Below, piece after piece: positions 34,163 through 44,097 of a stretch of DNA of 64,000 nucleotides; position 1 is the stretch's first letter; the number at the start of each line of letters is the position of its first letter. Under the pieces are notes generated by a model. That model did no database searches and was not told the DNA's origin. It saw nothing but the letters and a program-made list of their open reading frames with translations. The stretch lies in assembly GCF_001908185.1 (NCBI RefSeq), contig NZ_LGHM01000034.1, forward strand, positions 1-64,000, in the 5' to 3' direction. The position numbers and the translations under genes are program-made. Source of the DNA: Bradyrhizobium sp. AS23.2. GTDB lineage: Bacteria > Pseudomonadota > Alphaproteobacteria > Rhizobiales > Xanthobacteraceae.

Positions 34163-36841
34163 ATGAGCGGCGTCAACGAGATCAGGTCGACCTTTCTGAA
34201 CTTCTTTGCCGAGAACGGACACGAGATCGTGTCGTCCTCGCCATTGGTGCCGCGCAACGATCCGACGTTGATGTTCACCAATGCCGGCATGGTGCAGTTC
34301 AAGAACGTCTTCACCGGCGTCGAGAAGCGGTCCTATCAGCGCGCCACCACGTCGCAGAAATGCGTGCGCGCCGGTGGCAAGCACAACGACCTCGATAATG
34401 TCGGCTACACGGCGCGCCATCTCACCTTCTTCGAGATGCTCGGCAACTTCTCCTTCGGCGACTATTTCAAGGAGCGCGCGATCGAGCTCGCCTGGACGCT
34501 AATCACCCGGGACTTCGGGCTGAAGAAGGACAAGCTGCTCGTCACCGTCTATCACACCGACGACGAGGCGGCCGGCCTCTGGAAGAAGATCGCCGGCTTC
34601 TCCGACGACCGCATCATCCGCATCCCGACCTCGGACAATTTCTGGGCGATGGGCGATACCGGCCCGTGCGGCCCGTGCTCGGAGATCTTCATCGACCGCG
34701 GCGATCACATCTGGGGCGGCCCTCCGGGCTCTCCGGAGGAGGACGGCGACCGCTTCCTCGAATTCTGGAACCTCGTGTTCATGCAGTACGAGCAGGTGAC
34801 GAAGGAGGAGCGCGTGCCGTTGCCGCGTCCCTCGATCGACACCGGCATGGGCCTCGAGCGCATGGCCTGCATCCTGCAGGGCGTCGACAGCGTGTTCGAG
34901 ACCGACCTGTTCCGCCAACTGATCGATGCGACGGCCTCCGCGCTCGGTAGCGGGCCGAACGAGCAGACCTTGGCCTCGTTCCGCGTCATCGCCGACCACT
35001 TACGCTCCTCGGCTTTCCTCGTCTCCGACGGCGTGCTGCCCTCGAACGAGGGCCGCGGCTATGTGCTGCGCCGGATCATGCGCCGCGCCATGCGCCATGC
35101 GCAGCTGTTAGGTGCGAAAGAGCCGCTGATGCATCGCCTGGTCTGGGCGCTGGTGCGTGAGATGGGCCAGGCCTATCCCGAACTGATGCGCGCGGAAAAG
35201 CTGATCGAGGAAACGCTGCGCCTGGAAGAGACCCGTTTCCGCAAGACGCTGGTGCGCGGCCTTGCCATCCTCGACGAGAAGAGCGCGTCCCTGAAGAAGG
35301 GCGACATGTTCGACGGTGACGTCGCCTTCACGCTGTACGACACCTACGGCTTCCCGCTGGACCTGACGCAGGACGCGCTGAAATCGCGCGGCATCGGTGT
35401 CGACCAGTCCGCCTTCACCGACGCGATGGAGCGTCAGCGCGAGAAGGCGCGGGCGTCCTGGGCCGGTTCGGGCGAGGCGGCGAGCGAGGCGATCTGGTTC
35501 CCGCTGCGCGAGAAGTTAGGGGCCACCGAATTCCTGGGATACGAGACCGAGAGCGCCGAAGGCGTCGTCGCGGCGCTGGTGAAGGACGGCAAGGAAGTCG
35601 CCAGCCTCAAGGCCGGCGAGACCGGTTCGATCGTGCTGAACCAGACGCCGTTCTATGCGGAGTCCGGCGGCCAGGTCGGTGATACCGGCGTGCTGCTAGG
35701 GGAGGGTGGCGTCAAGTTCCGCGTCACCGACACGCAGAAGAAGCTCGGCGATTTCTTCGTTCACGTCGGCACGGTCGAGCAGGGCGAGCTGAAGGTGGGC
35801 ACCGCGCTGCAGCTCGAGGTCGATCACAGCAGGCGCTCCTCGATCCGCTCGCATCATTCGGCGACCCATCTCATCCACGAGGCGCTGCGCCAGGTGCTCG
35901 GCGACCACATCGCCCAGCGCGGCTCGATGGTCGCGCCCGACCGCCTGCGCTTCGACTTCGTGCATCCGAAGCCGATCACGGCAGAGGAGCTGGCCCGCGT
36001 CGAGGACATCGCCAACGACGTGGTGCTGGAGAACGACGAGGTCACGACCCGTGTCATGGGCGTGGACGAGGCCCGCGAGGCCGGCGCGCGCGCGCTGTTC
36101 GGCGAGAAGTACGGCGACGAGGTCCGCGTCGTCTCGATGGGCAAGACCGCGCGCGAGCGCGGCGCTAATGCGCTCGGCTGGTCGGTCGAGCTCTGCGGCG
36201 GCACCCATGTGAAGCGCACCGGTGACATCGGCCTGATCACGTTGACGGGCGAGAGCGCGGTTGCCTCGGGCGTTCGCCGCATCGAGGCGCTGACCGGCAA
36301 TTATGCGCGCAAGCATGCCAACGAGACCATGGCGCTGGCGAAGACTGCGGCAGGCGAGCTGCGCACCTCGATCGAGGACGTGCCGGCGCGCATCGCCGCA
36401 CTGATGGACGAACGCAAGAAGCTGGAGCGCGAGCTCTCCGACGCCCGCAAGAAGCTCGCGATGGGCGGCGGCGGGTCCGCCGGCAATGGCGCAGCCTCAG
36501 GCGTGCGCGAGGTCGGCGACGTCAAGCTGATGGCGCGCGCGGTCGAGGGCATCGAGATGAAGGATCTCAAGAGCCTTGCGGATGACGGCAAGAAGCAGAT
36601 CGGCTCCGGCGTGGTCGCCATCGTCGGCGTCACCGAGGACGGCAAGGCCGGCGTCGTCGTCGGCGTCACCGCCGATCTGACCTCACGCTTCAATGCCGTG
36701 AATCTCGTGCGCGTTGCGTCCGAGGCGCTCGGCGGCAAGGGCGGCGGTGGCCGGCCCGACATGGCGCAGGCCGGCGGTCCCGACGGCGCCAATGCCAACG
36801 CCGCCCTCGCGGCGATCGAAAAGGCGATGGGAGGCGCTTAA
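34163..36841 (+). CDS. alaS: Alanyl-tRNA synthetase
   Basis: 892 residues from ATG 34163 ([19 protein letters not shown]). Class II catalytic motifs are at the front ([20 protein letters not shown]). The editing domain has [13 protein letters not shown] and the second zinc half [13 protein letters not shown]. The C-terminal DHHA1 part is present to the end ([13 protein letters not shown]). It joins alanine to tRNA-Ala and clears mischarged serine. An upstream in-frame start at 34130 is less conserved. Confidence 0.97.
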   Translation: MSGVNEIRSTFLNFFAENGHEIVSSSPLVPRNDPTLMFTNAGMVQFKNVFTGVEKRSYQRATTSQKCVRAGGKHNDLDNVGYTARHLTFFEMLGNFSFGDYFKERAIELAWTLITRDFGLKKDKLLVTVYHTDDEAAGLWKKIAGFSDDRIIRIPTSDNFWAMGDTGPCGPCSEIFIDRGDHIWGGPPGSPEEDGDRFLEFWNLVFMQYEQVTKEERVPLPRPSIDTGMGLERMACILQGVDSVFETDLFRQLIDATASALGSGPNEQTLASFRVIADHLRSSAFLVSDGVLPSNEGRGYVLRRIMRRAMRHAQLLGAKEPLMHRLVWALVREMGQAYPELMRAEKLIEETLRLEETRFRKTLVRGLAILDEKSASLKKGDMFDGDVAFTLYDTYGFPLDLTQDALKSRGIGVDQSAFTDAMERQREKARASWAGSGEAASEAIWFPLREKLGATEFLGYETESAEGVVAALVKDGKEVASLKAGETGSIVLNQTPFYAESGGQVGDTGVLLGEGGVKFRVTDTQKKLGDFFVHVGTVEQGELKVGTALQLEVDHSRRSSIRSHHSATHLIHEALRQVLGDHIAQRGSMVAPDRLRFDFVHPKPITAEELARVEDIANDVVLENDEVTTRVMGVDEAREAGARALFGEKYGDEVRVVSMGKTARERGANALGWSVELCGGTHVKRTGDIGLITLTGESAVASGVRRIEALTGNYARKHANETMALAKTAAGELRTSIEDVPARIAALMDERKKLERELSDARKKLAMGGGGSAGNGAASGVREVGDVKLMARAVEGIEMKDLKSLADDGKKQIGSGVVAIVGVTEDGKAGVVVGVTADLTSRFNAVNLVRVASEALGGKGGGGRPDMAQAGGPDGANANAALAAIEKAMGGA

Positions 36842-36847
36842 AGAGCC

Positions 36848-38079
36848 ATGCGCCTCGTTCCGCGAGGACGTGGTTTGCGCGATCCCAACTTAAGGGATCG
36901 TCTGTACGAATTGCTGGAGCACGATCCGCTGGCCTACGCGGTCGGGTCGCGCTTCATCCAAATCATCATTGGCGTCATCGTGCTCAATGTGGCCGCGATG
37001 ATACTCGCCTCGGTGCCGGAGTTCGACGCGCAGTTCGGTACGCTGTTCTCGGCGATCACCATCCTCGCCGTGATCGTGTTCGCGCTGGAATATGCCGCGC
37101 GGATGTGGACGGTGGCAGGCCATACGCCTAGCAGGGGCTCGCCGCTTTCCGACCGGCTCGGCTATGCCTTTTCCGCGCTCGGCATCATCGACCTCATGTC
37201 GTTCCTGCCCGCAGCGGTCGTGCTGGTCACTGGCCGGCATGCAACGCTGGCCGCGCTCGGCGTTCTGTCGTTCTTCAAGCTGATCCGCTATTCGCCGGCG
37301 ATGCGCTCGCTGCTCGCTGCCGTGCACGCCGAGCGGCGGGCGCTGATCGGCTGCATCGTCATCCTGACCGGCGCGGTGCTGACCTTCGCTTCGCTGCTCT
37401 ACGCCATCGAGCGCGATGTGCGCCGGACAAGCTCGGCACCATCCCGCAGGCGATGTGGTGGGCGATCGTGACGCTGGGCACCGTCGGCTATGGCGACGTC
37501 GTGCCGGTGACGCCGCTCGGGAAAATCATCTCCGTGTTCACGATCATCGCGGGCTTTGCCATGATCGCGCTGCCGGTCGCGATCATCTCGACCGCCTTTG
37601 CCGAAGAGGTGAAGCGGCGCGACTTCGTCGTCACCTGGGGCATGCTGGCGCGCGTGCCGCTGTTCTCACATTTGTCGGCAGCGGAGATCGCCGACATCAT
37701 GCGGCTGCTCAGGGCCCGCACCGTCGAGCAGGGCGAGGTCTTGGTGCGGCGGGGCGATGTCGCCTCGTCGATGTATTTCATCACCGCAGGCGAGGTCGAG
37801 ATCGCGCTGCCGAGCCAGCAGGTGCGCTTGGCCGACGGCACCTTCTTCGGCGAGATCGCGCTGCTGCACAAGACAAAGCGCAGCGGCACGGTGACGGCGA
37901 CACGCAAAACGCGGCTATTGCTGCTCGACGCCCAGGACTTTCACGCCCTGATCGAGCGCATGCCGACGCTGGCCGCCCACGTCCACCAGACCGCGAAAGC
38001 GCGGCTGGAAGAGACTGGCGATCTCGCCGCGGCTGAACTGGCGCAGGCCGAACAGGACGACGCACGCCGCGGCGCGTAG
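36848..38079 (+). pseudogene. MloK1-like cyclic-nucleotide-gated potassium channel, frameshifted
   Basis: Two frames make one channel. 36848-37420 encodes the voltage-sensor-like helices and LYAIERDV. From 37421, after loss of one base in the string GTGCGCCGG (GTGCAGCCGG would restore frame), the next frame gives QAMWWAIVTLGTVGYGDVVP with the TVGYGD selectivity filter, then a cyclic-nucleotide-binding domain (GEVLVRRGDVASSMYFI, FFGEIALL). The order equals MloK1 of Mesorhizobium. It starts six bases after alaS. Either a true inactivation or a one-base read error. Confidence 0.82.
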
Positions 38080-38081
38080 CC

Positions 38082-38124
38082 GCTAGAGCCATTTCCGTTC
38101 CGATCAAATCGAAACGGGGCTCTG
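38082..38124 (+). repeat. Repeat R3, left half
   Basis: GCTAGAGCCATTTCCGTTCC and a partial reverse arm ending GGGGCTCT. It matches the left half of the complete R3 copy at 47066-47176. The corresponding right half lies at 38788-38830, on the other side of the Imm5-type gene. Confidence 0.7.
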
Positions 38125-38217
38125 GGGGCAGGACCCGTAAACTGAGTGCAAGCGCCCGCCGACGGCTTTGATCCGGAAGCGATCTGTGTTGGCCATGAAC
38201 TTGCGCCCAAGAAACGA

Positions 38218-38811
38218 TCAATCATCCTCGCCATCGGAAAGCGGCGCTCGAAGCTTCGCATCGAGAGCATAGAATAGTCGACCGAGACGAGTCGTGCCCG
38301 GTTGCTGCGGTGGCATCCGACGAATCAGTTCCAGAACTTCTGGAGGTGCCGTTCTCACTGCGAAGGAAATGACATCGTTCGCCACATCGGTTGGACTGGT
38401 TGCTTCCAGTTCAAGCGCAAGTGCCGCATAGACGATTGGTCCCAGCAGGTGCCGCGCCTGACGAATTCCCGGCAAGCCTTGGGCCAGATCGGTGTGGGTG
38501 TAGGCGACAGCGGCGGTTAGCATCGCTGAGCGAGCCGCATACTTTGCAGCTTTGTCCTCAGCCTCTTTGGCTGCCGAGTGCGCGGCCCAGGCGAGAGTTC
38601 GCAGCGCCTTGCCGCGCCGCTTGCCGTGACCGAATTCACGTCCGCCGACGACGGCATTCCGTGGGCGCTCATCATTTGGAGCGCGTCGGACGAAAGCCGG
38701 CAAAGCCAGCGCAGCACAATCTGCCGCCCACAACGCGGCTGGCCGCAAGAGCCCTTCTTCTGCGGCCGAATTGCCCAAAGCGCCAATTTCTTTACGCAAA
38801 CCGGTATCCAC
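38218..38811 (-). CDS. Imm5-type putative immunity protein
   Basis: 197 residues. The family pattern is clear: ALWAADCAALALPAFVRRAP, the NDERPRNAVVGGREF segment, then TLAWAAHSAAKEAEDKAAKYAARSAM and AVAYTHTDLAQG. Imm5 proteins neutralise nuclease-type polymorphic toxins, yet no toxin gene adjoins. Translation starts at a GTG (38811) that is inside the right half of repeat R3, with AGCGAGG just ahead as ribosome site, so the first seven codons (MDTGLRK) derive from the repeat. Confidence 0.8.
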   Translation of the reverse strand: MDTGLRKEIGALGNSAAEEGLLRPAALWAADCAALALPAFVRRAPNDERPRNAVVGGREFGHGKRRGKALRTLAWAAHSAAKEAEDKAAKYAARSAMLTAAVAYTHTDLAQGLPGIRQARHLLGPIVYAALALELEATSPTDVANDVISFAVRTAPPEVLELIRRMPPQQPGTTRLGRLFYALDAKLRAPLSDGEDD

Positions 38812-38830
38812 CTCGCTCGAAAACGTCTAG
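38788..38830 (+). repeat. Repeat R3, right half
   Basis: TTCTTTACGCAAACCGGTAT followed by CCACCTCGCTCGAAAACGTC and TAG. It matches the right half of the full R3 at 47066-47176 and overlaps the start of the Imm5-type gene. Confidence 0.7.
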
Positions 38831-39117
38831 TCCCGGTCGAGGAAGGGCGCCACGACCTCGCGCGTCTCCTTGCTGGGCACGACCGGCACGATCTCGAAGG
38901 TCATGCCAAAGCCCTGGCAGTTCAGCACCCATTCCTGCAACAGGCGGGCGTCGTCGCATTCCATGAGCTGGAAGCAGCGGTCGAAATTGGGCTCGATCCA
39001 GCTGCCGAGATATCTGAGCCCGTCCGGGAATTTGACGCCCTCGTCGCGCACGCGTCGATAGACCGGAATGGGATCGCGGTCTTTGAAGCGTTCGATCACC
39101 ATGAAGAGCATCGACAA
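38827..39117 (-). CDS. DUF3303-family protein
   Basis: 96 residues: MLFMVIERFKDRDPIPVYRR, GLRYLGSWIEPNFDRCFQLM and a WVLNCQGFGMTFEIVPVVPS tail match DUF3303, a small dimeric alpha/beta-barrel-like family of unknown function. The second Met (39111) is the usual family start. Its stop overlaps the end of repeat R3. Confidence 0.88.
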   Translation of the reverse strand: MSMLFMVIERFKDRDPIPVYRRVRDEGVKFPDGLRYLGSWIEPNFDRCFQLMECDDARLLQEWVLNCQGFGMTFEIVPVVPSKETREVVAPFLDRD

Positions 39118-39149
39118 GACCTCCGTGTGGCGGCGCGGCTCAGTCTATA

Positions 39150-39668
39150 TCAGCCTTTCTTCAGGAAAACGTAATCAGCCGAATAGGGGACGCTCCTAAA
39201 GCTGCCGGCCGGATCGCAGGGGGTATCGTCCAGCCAGCCGCCGTGCGTATGAATACGTTGTACCGTCGTGATGTCGCTCAGAACGCCGGTGCCTCGGCGG
39301 GAGATCACCTCCAATCTCAGCCACGGGATATCTACCGTTTGGCCTGACGTCTCTCCGATTGCCAGCCTGCCGGTGATCTTGCCCGCCACTGCGCTGCCGT
39401 CGATGTGCTCCCAGTTCGGTCCGGCATAGTGACGACCAATCGTCTTGCCATCGGCGAGCAGTGTTGCGATGGGTTCGCGGAACGTCCAAGCAAGTTTGCC
39501 TTCCTTGCCCGCCTTGCACTCATAGACCTGCGCGCCCTCGGCGTGGACGCTGAGCACGACAGTCTCGCCGGGGGCGGTGATGGCCTCAGGAAGCGGGTCG
39601 GCGGCTCTGGCTTGCCCGGCGATGGCCGAGAGCAGCAACAGGCAGGAGACGGCAAGCTTGATCGACAT
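39150..39668 (-). CDS. DUF3455-family secreted protein
   Basis: 172 residues from ATG 39668, with a signal peptide cut after ARA. The mature part has GAQVYECKAGKEGKLAWTF, GRHYAGPNWEHIDGSAV and a WLDDTPCDPAG segment, the DUF3455 pattern, with two cysteines likely forming a disulfide. The family is exported and uncharacterised. Confidence 0.85.
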   Translation of the reverse strand: MSIKLAVSCLLLLSAIAGQARAADPLPEAITAPGETVVLSVHAEGAQVYECKAGKEGKLAWTFREPIATLLADGKTIGRHYAGPNWEHIDGSAVAGKITGRLAIGETSGQTVDIPWLRLEVISRRGTGVLSDITTVQRIHTHGGWLDDTPCDPAGSFRSVPYSADYVFLKKG

Positions 39669-39700
39669 GGTTAGTCTCCGCGCAAGGTCACAAAACAAAA

Positions 39701-39722
39701 GGGCCGCGCTTTGGCGCGGCCC
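39701..39722 (-). terminator. Rho-independent terminator of icd
   Basis: GGGCCGCGC and GCGCGGCCC form a perfect 9-bp stem with a TTTG loop; on the minus strand TTTTGTTTTG follows. It sits 43 bases after the icd stop and just ahead of the DUF3455 gene. Confidence 0.88.
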
Positions 39723-39765
39723 GTGATGATGTCCGACCCAGTCGGGCGAAATTGCGGATGACAGC

Positions 39766-40980
39766 TTAGGCCGTCAGCGCCTTCGTCAGGTTCTCGGCGA
39801 CCTTGTCGAGGAAGCCCGTGGTCGAGAGCCAGCGCTGGTCGGCGCCGACCAGGAGCGCGAGGTCCTTGGTCATGTAGCCGGCCTCGACGGTGTCGACGCA
39901 GACCTTCTCGAGGGTGTTCGCGAACTTGGCGAGCTCGGCATTGTTGTCGAGCTTGGCACGGTGCGACAGGCCGCGGGTCCAGGCGAAGATGGACGCGATC
40001 GAGTTGGTCGAGGTCTCCTTGCCCTTCTGGTGCTCGCGGTAGTGGCGGGTCACCGTGCCGTGGGCGGCTTCGGCTTCCACGGTCTTGCCGTCCGGGGTGA
40101 GCAGCACCGAGGTCATCAGGCCGAGCGAGCCGTAGCCCTGCGCGACCGTGTCGGACTGCACGTCGCCGTCGTAGTTCTTACAGGCCCAGACATAGCCGCC
40201 GGACCACTTCAGGGCCGAGGCCACCATGTCGTCGATCAGGCGGTGCTCGTAGGTCAGGCCCTTGGCGTCGAATTCCTTCTTGAACTCGCGGTCGAAGATG
40301 TCCTGGAAGATGTCCTTGAAGCGGCCGTCATAGACCTTGAGGATGGTGTTTTTGGTCGAGAGATAGACCGGATAGTTGCGCAGCAGGCCGTAGTTGAAGG
40401 AGGCGCGGGCGAAGTCGATGATGGAGTCGTCGAGATTGTACATCTCCATGGCGACGCCGGCGCCCGGAGCCTTGAACACTTCCTTCTCGATCACGGTGCC
40501 GTCCTCGCCGACGAACTTCATCGAGAGGGTGCCCTTGCCCGGGAACTTGATGTCAGTGGCGCGGTACTGGTCGCCATAGGCATGGCGGCCGATGATGATC
40601 GGCTTGGTCCAGCCGGGAACGAGGCGCGGCACGTTCTTGCAGATGATCGGCTCGCGGAAGATCACGCCGCCGAGGATGTTGCGGATGGTGCCATTCGGCG
40701 ACTTCCACATCTGCTTGAGGTTGAACTCCTTCACCCGGGCCTCGTCCGGGGTGATGGTGGCGCACTTGACGCCGACGCCGACCTTCTTGATGGCTTCGGC
40801 GGCGTCGATGGTGACCTGATCATTGGTGTGGTCTCGGTGCTCCATCCCCAGGTCGAAATAGAGCAGCTCGACATCCAGGAACGGGTTGATCAGCTTGTCC
40901 TTGATGTACTGCCAGATGATCCGGGTCATCTCGTCGCCATCGAGTTCGACGACGGGGTTGGTCACCTTGATTTTTGCCAT
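39766..40980 (-). CDS. icd: NADP-dependent isocitrate dehydrogenase
   Basis: 404 residues of the eukaryote-like homodimeric type: [40 protein letters not shown], the DQYRATD motif, and the NADP region [15 protein letters not shown]. It makes 2-oxoglutarate and NADPH in the citrate cycle. A stand-alone gene with its own terminator. Confidence 0.97.
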   Translation of the reverse strand: MAKIKVTNPVVELDGDEMTRIIWQYIKDKLINPFLDVELLYFDLGMEHRDHTNDQVTIDAAEAIKKVGVGVKCATITPDEARVKEFNLKQMWKSPNGTIRNILGGVIFREPIICKNVPRLVPGWTKPIIIGRHAYGDQYRATDIKFPGKGTLSMKFVGEDGTVIEKEVFKAPGAGVAMEMYNLDDSIIDFARASFNYGLLRNYPVYLSTKNTILKVYDGRFKDIFQDIFDREFKKEFDAKGLTYEHRLIDDMVASALKWSGGYVWACKNYDGDVQSDTVAQGYGSLGLMTSVLLTPDGKTVEAEAAHGTVTRHYREHQKGKETSTNSIASIFAWTRGLSHRAKLDNNAELAKFANTLEKVCVDTVEAGYMTKDLALLVGADQRWLSTTGFLDKVAENLTKALTA

Positions 40981-41318
40981 GATCGGGGAAGCCCTCTTGG
41001 GAACGGCGCCGCTGGCGCCAACTGGAATATCCGGGGCCTCTTAGCACTCGACAGCGGCGGGCGAAAGCCAAGTGATTATGCACTTTTAGCCCATCCAGCT
41101 TCCACAGATGGGGGGCGGGAGCGGCCCTGTCGCACGCGCGGTGGTGAAGTTACAGGCGAGATTCAAAAGTCGAATCTAACCCCGTTATTTCCCTTGAGAA
41201 TTTTGTCAGGACAGGCAAACGACAGGCGACCGGGCAAGCTGGCCCTATGGCCGGCTTTGAATCAATTCCTAAGAGCGCCTCTGCAAGGCCTTGAGAACCA
41301 GTGTGAAAGCGAAACGAG

Positions 41319-42518
41319 ATGTCGGGGACTGACAAGAGCAAGGCGGGCCTTTCCCTCGACGGACCCATCGTGATCCTGGTCGAGCCGCAGCTCGGCGAAA
41401 ACATCGGCATGGCCGCGCGCGCCATGGGCAACTTCGCGCTCGGGCGCCTGCGCATCGTCAACCCCCGCGACGGCTGGCCCAACATTGCCGCCCAGCGCGC
41501 GGCGGCCGGCGCCGACCACATCCTGGAACGGGTCGAGTTATTCGATACGGTCGAGCAGGCCGTCGCCGACCTCGACCTGCTGTTCGCAACCACCGCCCGC
41601 GCCCATGACCAGGCCAAGCCCGTGGTCGGCCCGGAGGCGGCAGCAAGAGAGATCTCGGGTCACGTCGCCACAGGGGGCAAGGCCGGCATCATGTTCGGCC
41701 GGGAGCGCTGGGGGCTGACTAACGAGGAGGTCGGGCTCTCCAACCGCATCATCACCTTCCCGGTCAATCCGGGCTTTGCCTCGCTGAACCTCGCCCAGGC
41801 CGTGCTGCTGATCGGCTATGAATGGTTCAAGCTGATGACGTCAGGTGAGCTGCCGCACGGCATGCCGGAGCGCTCCGAGCGCGCCTCGCAGCACCAAATG
41901 CAGGCCTTCTTCGACAACCTCGTGCGCGAGCTCGACCGGGTCGAATTCCTGCGCCCGGCCGAGAAGCGCGACACCATGCTGGTCAACCTGCGCAACATCT
42001 TCAGCCGCATGGAGCCGACCAAGCAGGACATGCACACCCTGCACGGGGTCGTCATGGCGATCGCCGAGGGGCGCAAGGGCCCGGCCAAGGGCGGCGTGCT
42101 CGACGGTGAGCAGGCAACGCGCCTGCGCGCGCTGCTGGCCGAGCACGGGCAGGGCGGCGGAGTGCCCGACAGCGGCAGCACGGTGCGCGGCCTCGCCCGC
42201 CTGCTTCGCCGCAACCCCACCGACGCCGAGCGCCTGCTCTGGCAGGCGCTGACGCGCGACCGCCGCTTCGCCGGCCAGTTCAAGCGCCAGACCCCGGTCG
42301 GCCGCCACATCCCGGACTTCGTCTCCTTCCCGCACCGGATCGCGATCGAGCTGGTGAACCCGGGCGAGGGCGAGACGATCGCCGCCGACCGCGCGGCAAG
42401 GCGGGCGTGGCTGGAGGCGCGCGATTATCGCGTGATGGAGATTCGGGCGGCGGATGTGGAGCGCGATCTCGATGCGGAGCTGGTGCGACTGCAGGGGATG
42501 ATGTCGCGGAGCGCGTAA
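41319..42518 (+). CDS. TrmJ-type tRNA methyltransferase fused to a DUF559-like domain
   Basis: 399 residues. The SPOUT methyltransferase spans about 1-245: PQLGENIGMAARAMGNF, FGRERWGLTNEEV and NPGFASLNLAQAVLLI, the AdoMet knot of TrmJ (2'-O-methylation at tRNA position 32). From about residue 288 a second domain (LLRRNPTDAERLLWQALT, RFAGQFKRQTPVGRHIPDFV, YRVMEIRAADVERDLD) matches DUF559/Vsr-like nuclease folds, but the usual acidic VxxDGxQH site reads IELVNPGEGE, so cleavage is doubtful. Confidence 0.88.
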   Translation: MSGTDKSKAGLSLDGPIVILVEPQLGENIGMAARAMGNFALGRLRIVNPRDGWPNIAAQRAAAGADHILERVELFDTVEQAVADLDLLFATTARAHDQAKPVVGPEAAAREISGHVATGGKAGIMFGRERWGLTNEEVGLSNRIITFPVNPGFASLNLAQAVLLIGYEWFKLMTSGELPHGMPERSERASQHQMQAFFDNLVRELDRVEFLRPAEKRDTMLVNLRNIFSRMEPTKQDMHTLHGVVMAIAEGRKGPAKGGVLDGEQATRLRALLAEHGQGGGVPDSGSTVRGLARLLRRNPTDAERLLWQALTRDRRFAGQFKRQTPVGRHIPDFVSFPHRIAIELVNPGEGETIAADRAARRAWLEARDYRVMEIRAADVERDLDAELVRLQGMMSRSA

Positions 42519-42523
42519 GTCTC

Positions 42524-42650
42524 GTAGGCTGGGCAAAGCGACTTGTCCGCCGTAGCTCGATGAGCGAAGGCGGAAGCGTGCCCACCATGTCGATCAACGC
42601 AGCAGAGACAGACATGGTGAGCACGTGCTGCGCGCCTTTGCTCGCCCTAC
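42524..42650. repeat. Palindromic intergenic repeat R1, copy 2
   Basis: Starts GTAGGCTGGGCAAAGCG and ends TTTGCTCGCCCTAC, with an internal AGCGTGCCCACCATG. It is a divergent copy of the repeat at 29134, placed between trmJ and cynS. Confidence 0.65.
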
Positions 42651-42841
42651 GAGATCCGGCGGCGATCAAGCGATCTACTGTCGATTTGTCGCGCGAGGCG
42701 AGGGCGCGGGTGTGGGGCCTGACCTCATCCATTGGCACGTTTCGTGCCTCCCAAAGCGGCACGCAACGGCATGGCTTCTATCTCGCTTCCCTCGAGGGAA
42801 CGGACCGGCGCGACACAATGCGTAGCCAAGGGAGACTTGAC

Positions 42842-43330
42842 ATGAAACGCGAAGACCTCACCGAAAAGCTGCTCGACATCAAGCGCGAGAAGGGCTGGAG
42901 CTGGAAATACATCTGCGACAAGGTCGGCGGCTATTCGGAGGTGCTGATCGTCGGCGCGATCCTCGGCCAGATGAAATTGACGAAGCCGCAGGCCGCCAAC
43001 GCAGGCGAGCTGTTCGGCCTGTCGAAGGCCGAAACCGCGATGCTGAACGAGGTGCCGATGCGCGGCACCGGGACGCCGATGCCGCCGACCGATCCGCTGA
43101 TCTACCGCTTCTATGAGATGGTGATGGTGAACGGTCCGGCCTGGAAGGCGCTGATCGAAGAGGAATTCGGCGACGGCATCATGTCGGCGATCGACTTCGA
43201 CATGGCGCTGGAACGCATCGCCAATCCAAAGGGCGACCGCGTCAAGATCACCATGAGCGGCAAGTTCCTGCCGTACAAATATTACGGCGCCAGCGGCAAC
43301 GTGCCGGAGTATGGGTTCAAGGAGGGGTGA
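42842..43330 (+). CDS. cynS: Cyanate hydratase (cyanase)
   Basis: 162 residues from ATG 42842. An N-terminal helix-turn-helix-like part (WSWKYICDKVGGYSEVLIVGAILGQ) precedes the catalytic domain with LIYRFYEMVMVNGPAWKALI (Arg and Glu of the active site) and GIMSAIDFDM (the serine). It converts cyanate and bicarbonate to carbamate and CO2, giving ammonia. No cynT or cynR is adjacent. Confidence 0.95.
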   Translation: MKREDLTEKLLDIKREKGWSWKYICDKVGGYSEVLIVGAILGQMKLTKPQAANAGELFGLSKAETAMLNEVPMRGTGTPMPPTDPLIYRFYEMVMVNGPAWKALIEEEFGDGIMSAIDFDMALERIANPKGDRVKITMSGKFLPYKYYGASGNVPEYGFKEG

Positions 43331-43341
43331 CAGACCCCTCG

Positions 43342-43441
43342 GTCATTCCGGACGCCGCGCCAGCGGCGATCCGGAATCTCGAGATTCTCCAATGCGCAAT
43401 TGCGCATTGGAGTTCGGTCCTGCGGACCGCCCCGGAATGAC
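43342..43441. repeat. Palindromic repeat R2, copy 1
   Basis: GTCATTCCGG at the left and CCGGAATGAC at the right, containing a CCGGAATCTCGAGATTC segment and a perfect 26-bp palindrome at 43387-43412 (arms CTCCAATGCGCAA). Another copy is at 51089-51167. It separates the convergent cynS and zeta inhibitor genes. Confidence 0.75.
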
Positions 43442-43464
43442 GGTGCGTGTGAGGACGCTTCGCG

Positions 43465-43788
43465 TCACTTCCCCGCCTTCACCTCGGCCGCCGCCACGGC
43501 GATCAGCTCGTTCATCTTGGTGCGGATCGCCTGCTCGGTGACGGCGACGTTCTTGGCGGCGAAATCGGCCATGACCTTGCGCAGGACGTCGCCGTCGCCG
43601 GCTTCCTCGAAATCGGCCGCAACCACTTCCTTGGCGTAGGCCGTGGCGGCCTCGCCGGTGATTCCGAGCTTCTCGGCAGCCCAGAGCCCAAGCAGCCGGT
43701 TGCGGCGGGCTTCCGCCTTGAATTTCTGCTCCTCGTCGAGGGCGAACTTCTTCTCGAAACCTTCCTCGCGCTTGTTGAACTCGCTCAT
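43465..43788 (-). CDS. F1-ATPase inhibitor zeta subunit (DUF1476)
   Basis: 107 residues: MSEFNKREEGFEKKFALDEE, KAEARRNRLLGLWAAEKLG, then AKEVVAADFEEAGDGDVLRK, the signature of alphaproteobacterial zeta proteins that block reverse rotation of F1-ATPase by inserting an N-terminal helix. Starts at ATG 43788. Stand-alone. Confidence 0.93.
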   Translation of the reverse strand: MSEFNKREEGFEKKFALDEEQKFKAEARRNRLLGLWAAEKLGITGEAATAYAKEVVAADFEEAGDGDVLRKVMADFAAKNVAVTEQAIRTKMNELIAVAAAEVKAGK

Positions 43789-44097
43789 GCCTCTTCCAAT
43801 TCCCTGCTGACCGGACCCGGCGGGCCCTCGTTGCGGGGGCCCCGGCGCATGCCTAGATAGAGGGCACGAATCGGCAAAACAACGAGCCGTTAAGTCGCAG
43901 GCAAAACGGTATAAGTTGGCGCCGGACGGCTGGATCGATTGTGCTGGGACAGCCAATCGGATAGGTTGCCTGAAGGCTTGGTTCCCGTTCTGTTTCCGCG
44001 GGTTCCGGGCCGTTCACGGCAGCTCCGCTGTGGGTCGTAATCCTAGTAACCGGAGCACACCAAATACATGGATTTCAACAAAACACGGTACATCCCC

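Noticed and set aside
39961..41373. 470-codon plus-strand frame opposite icd
   Set aside because: Antisense shadow of icd; no recognisable protein and it runs on into the icd upstream region.
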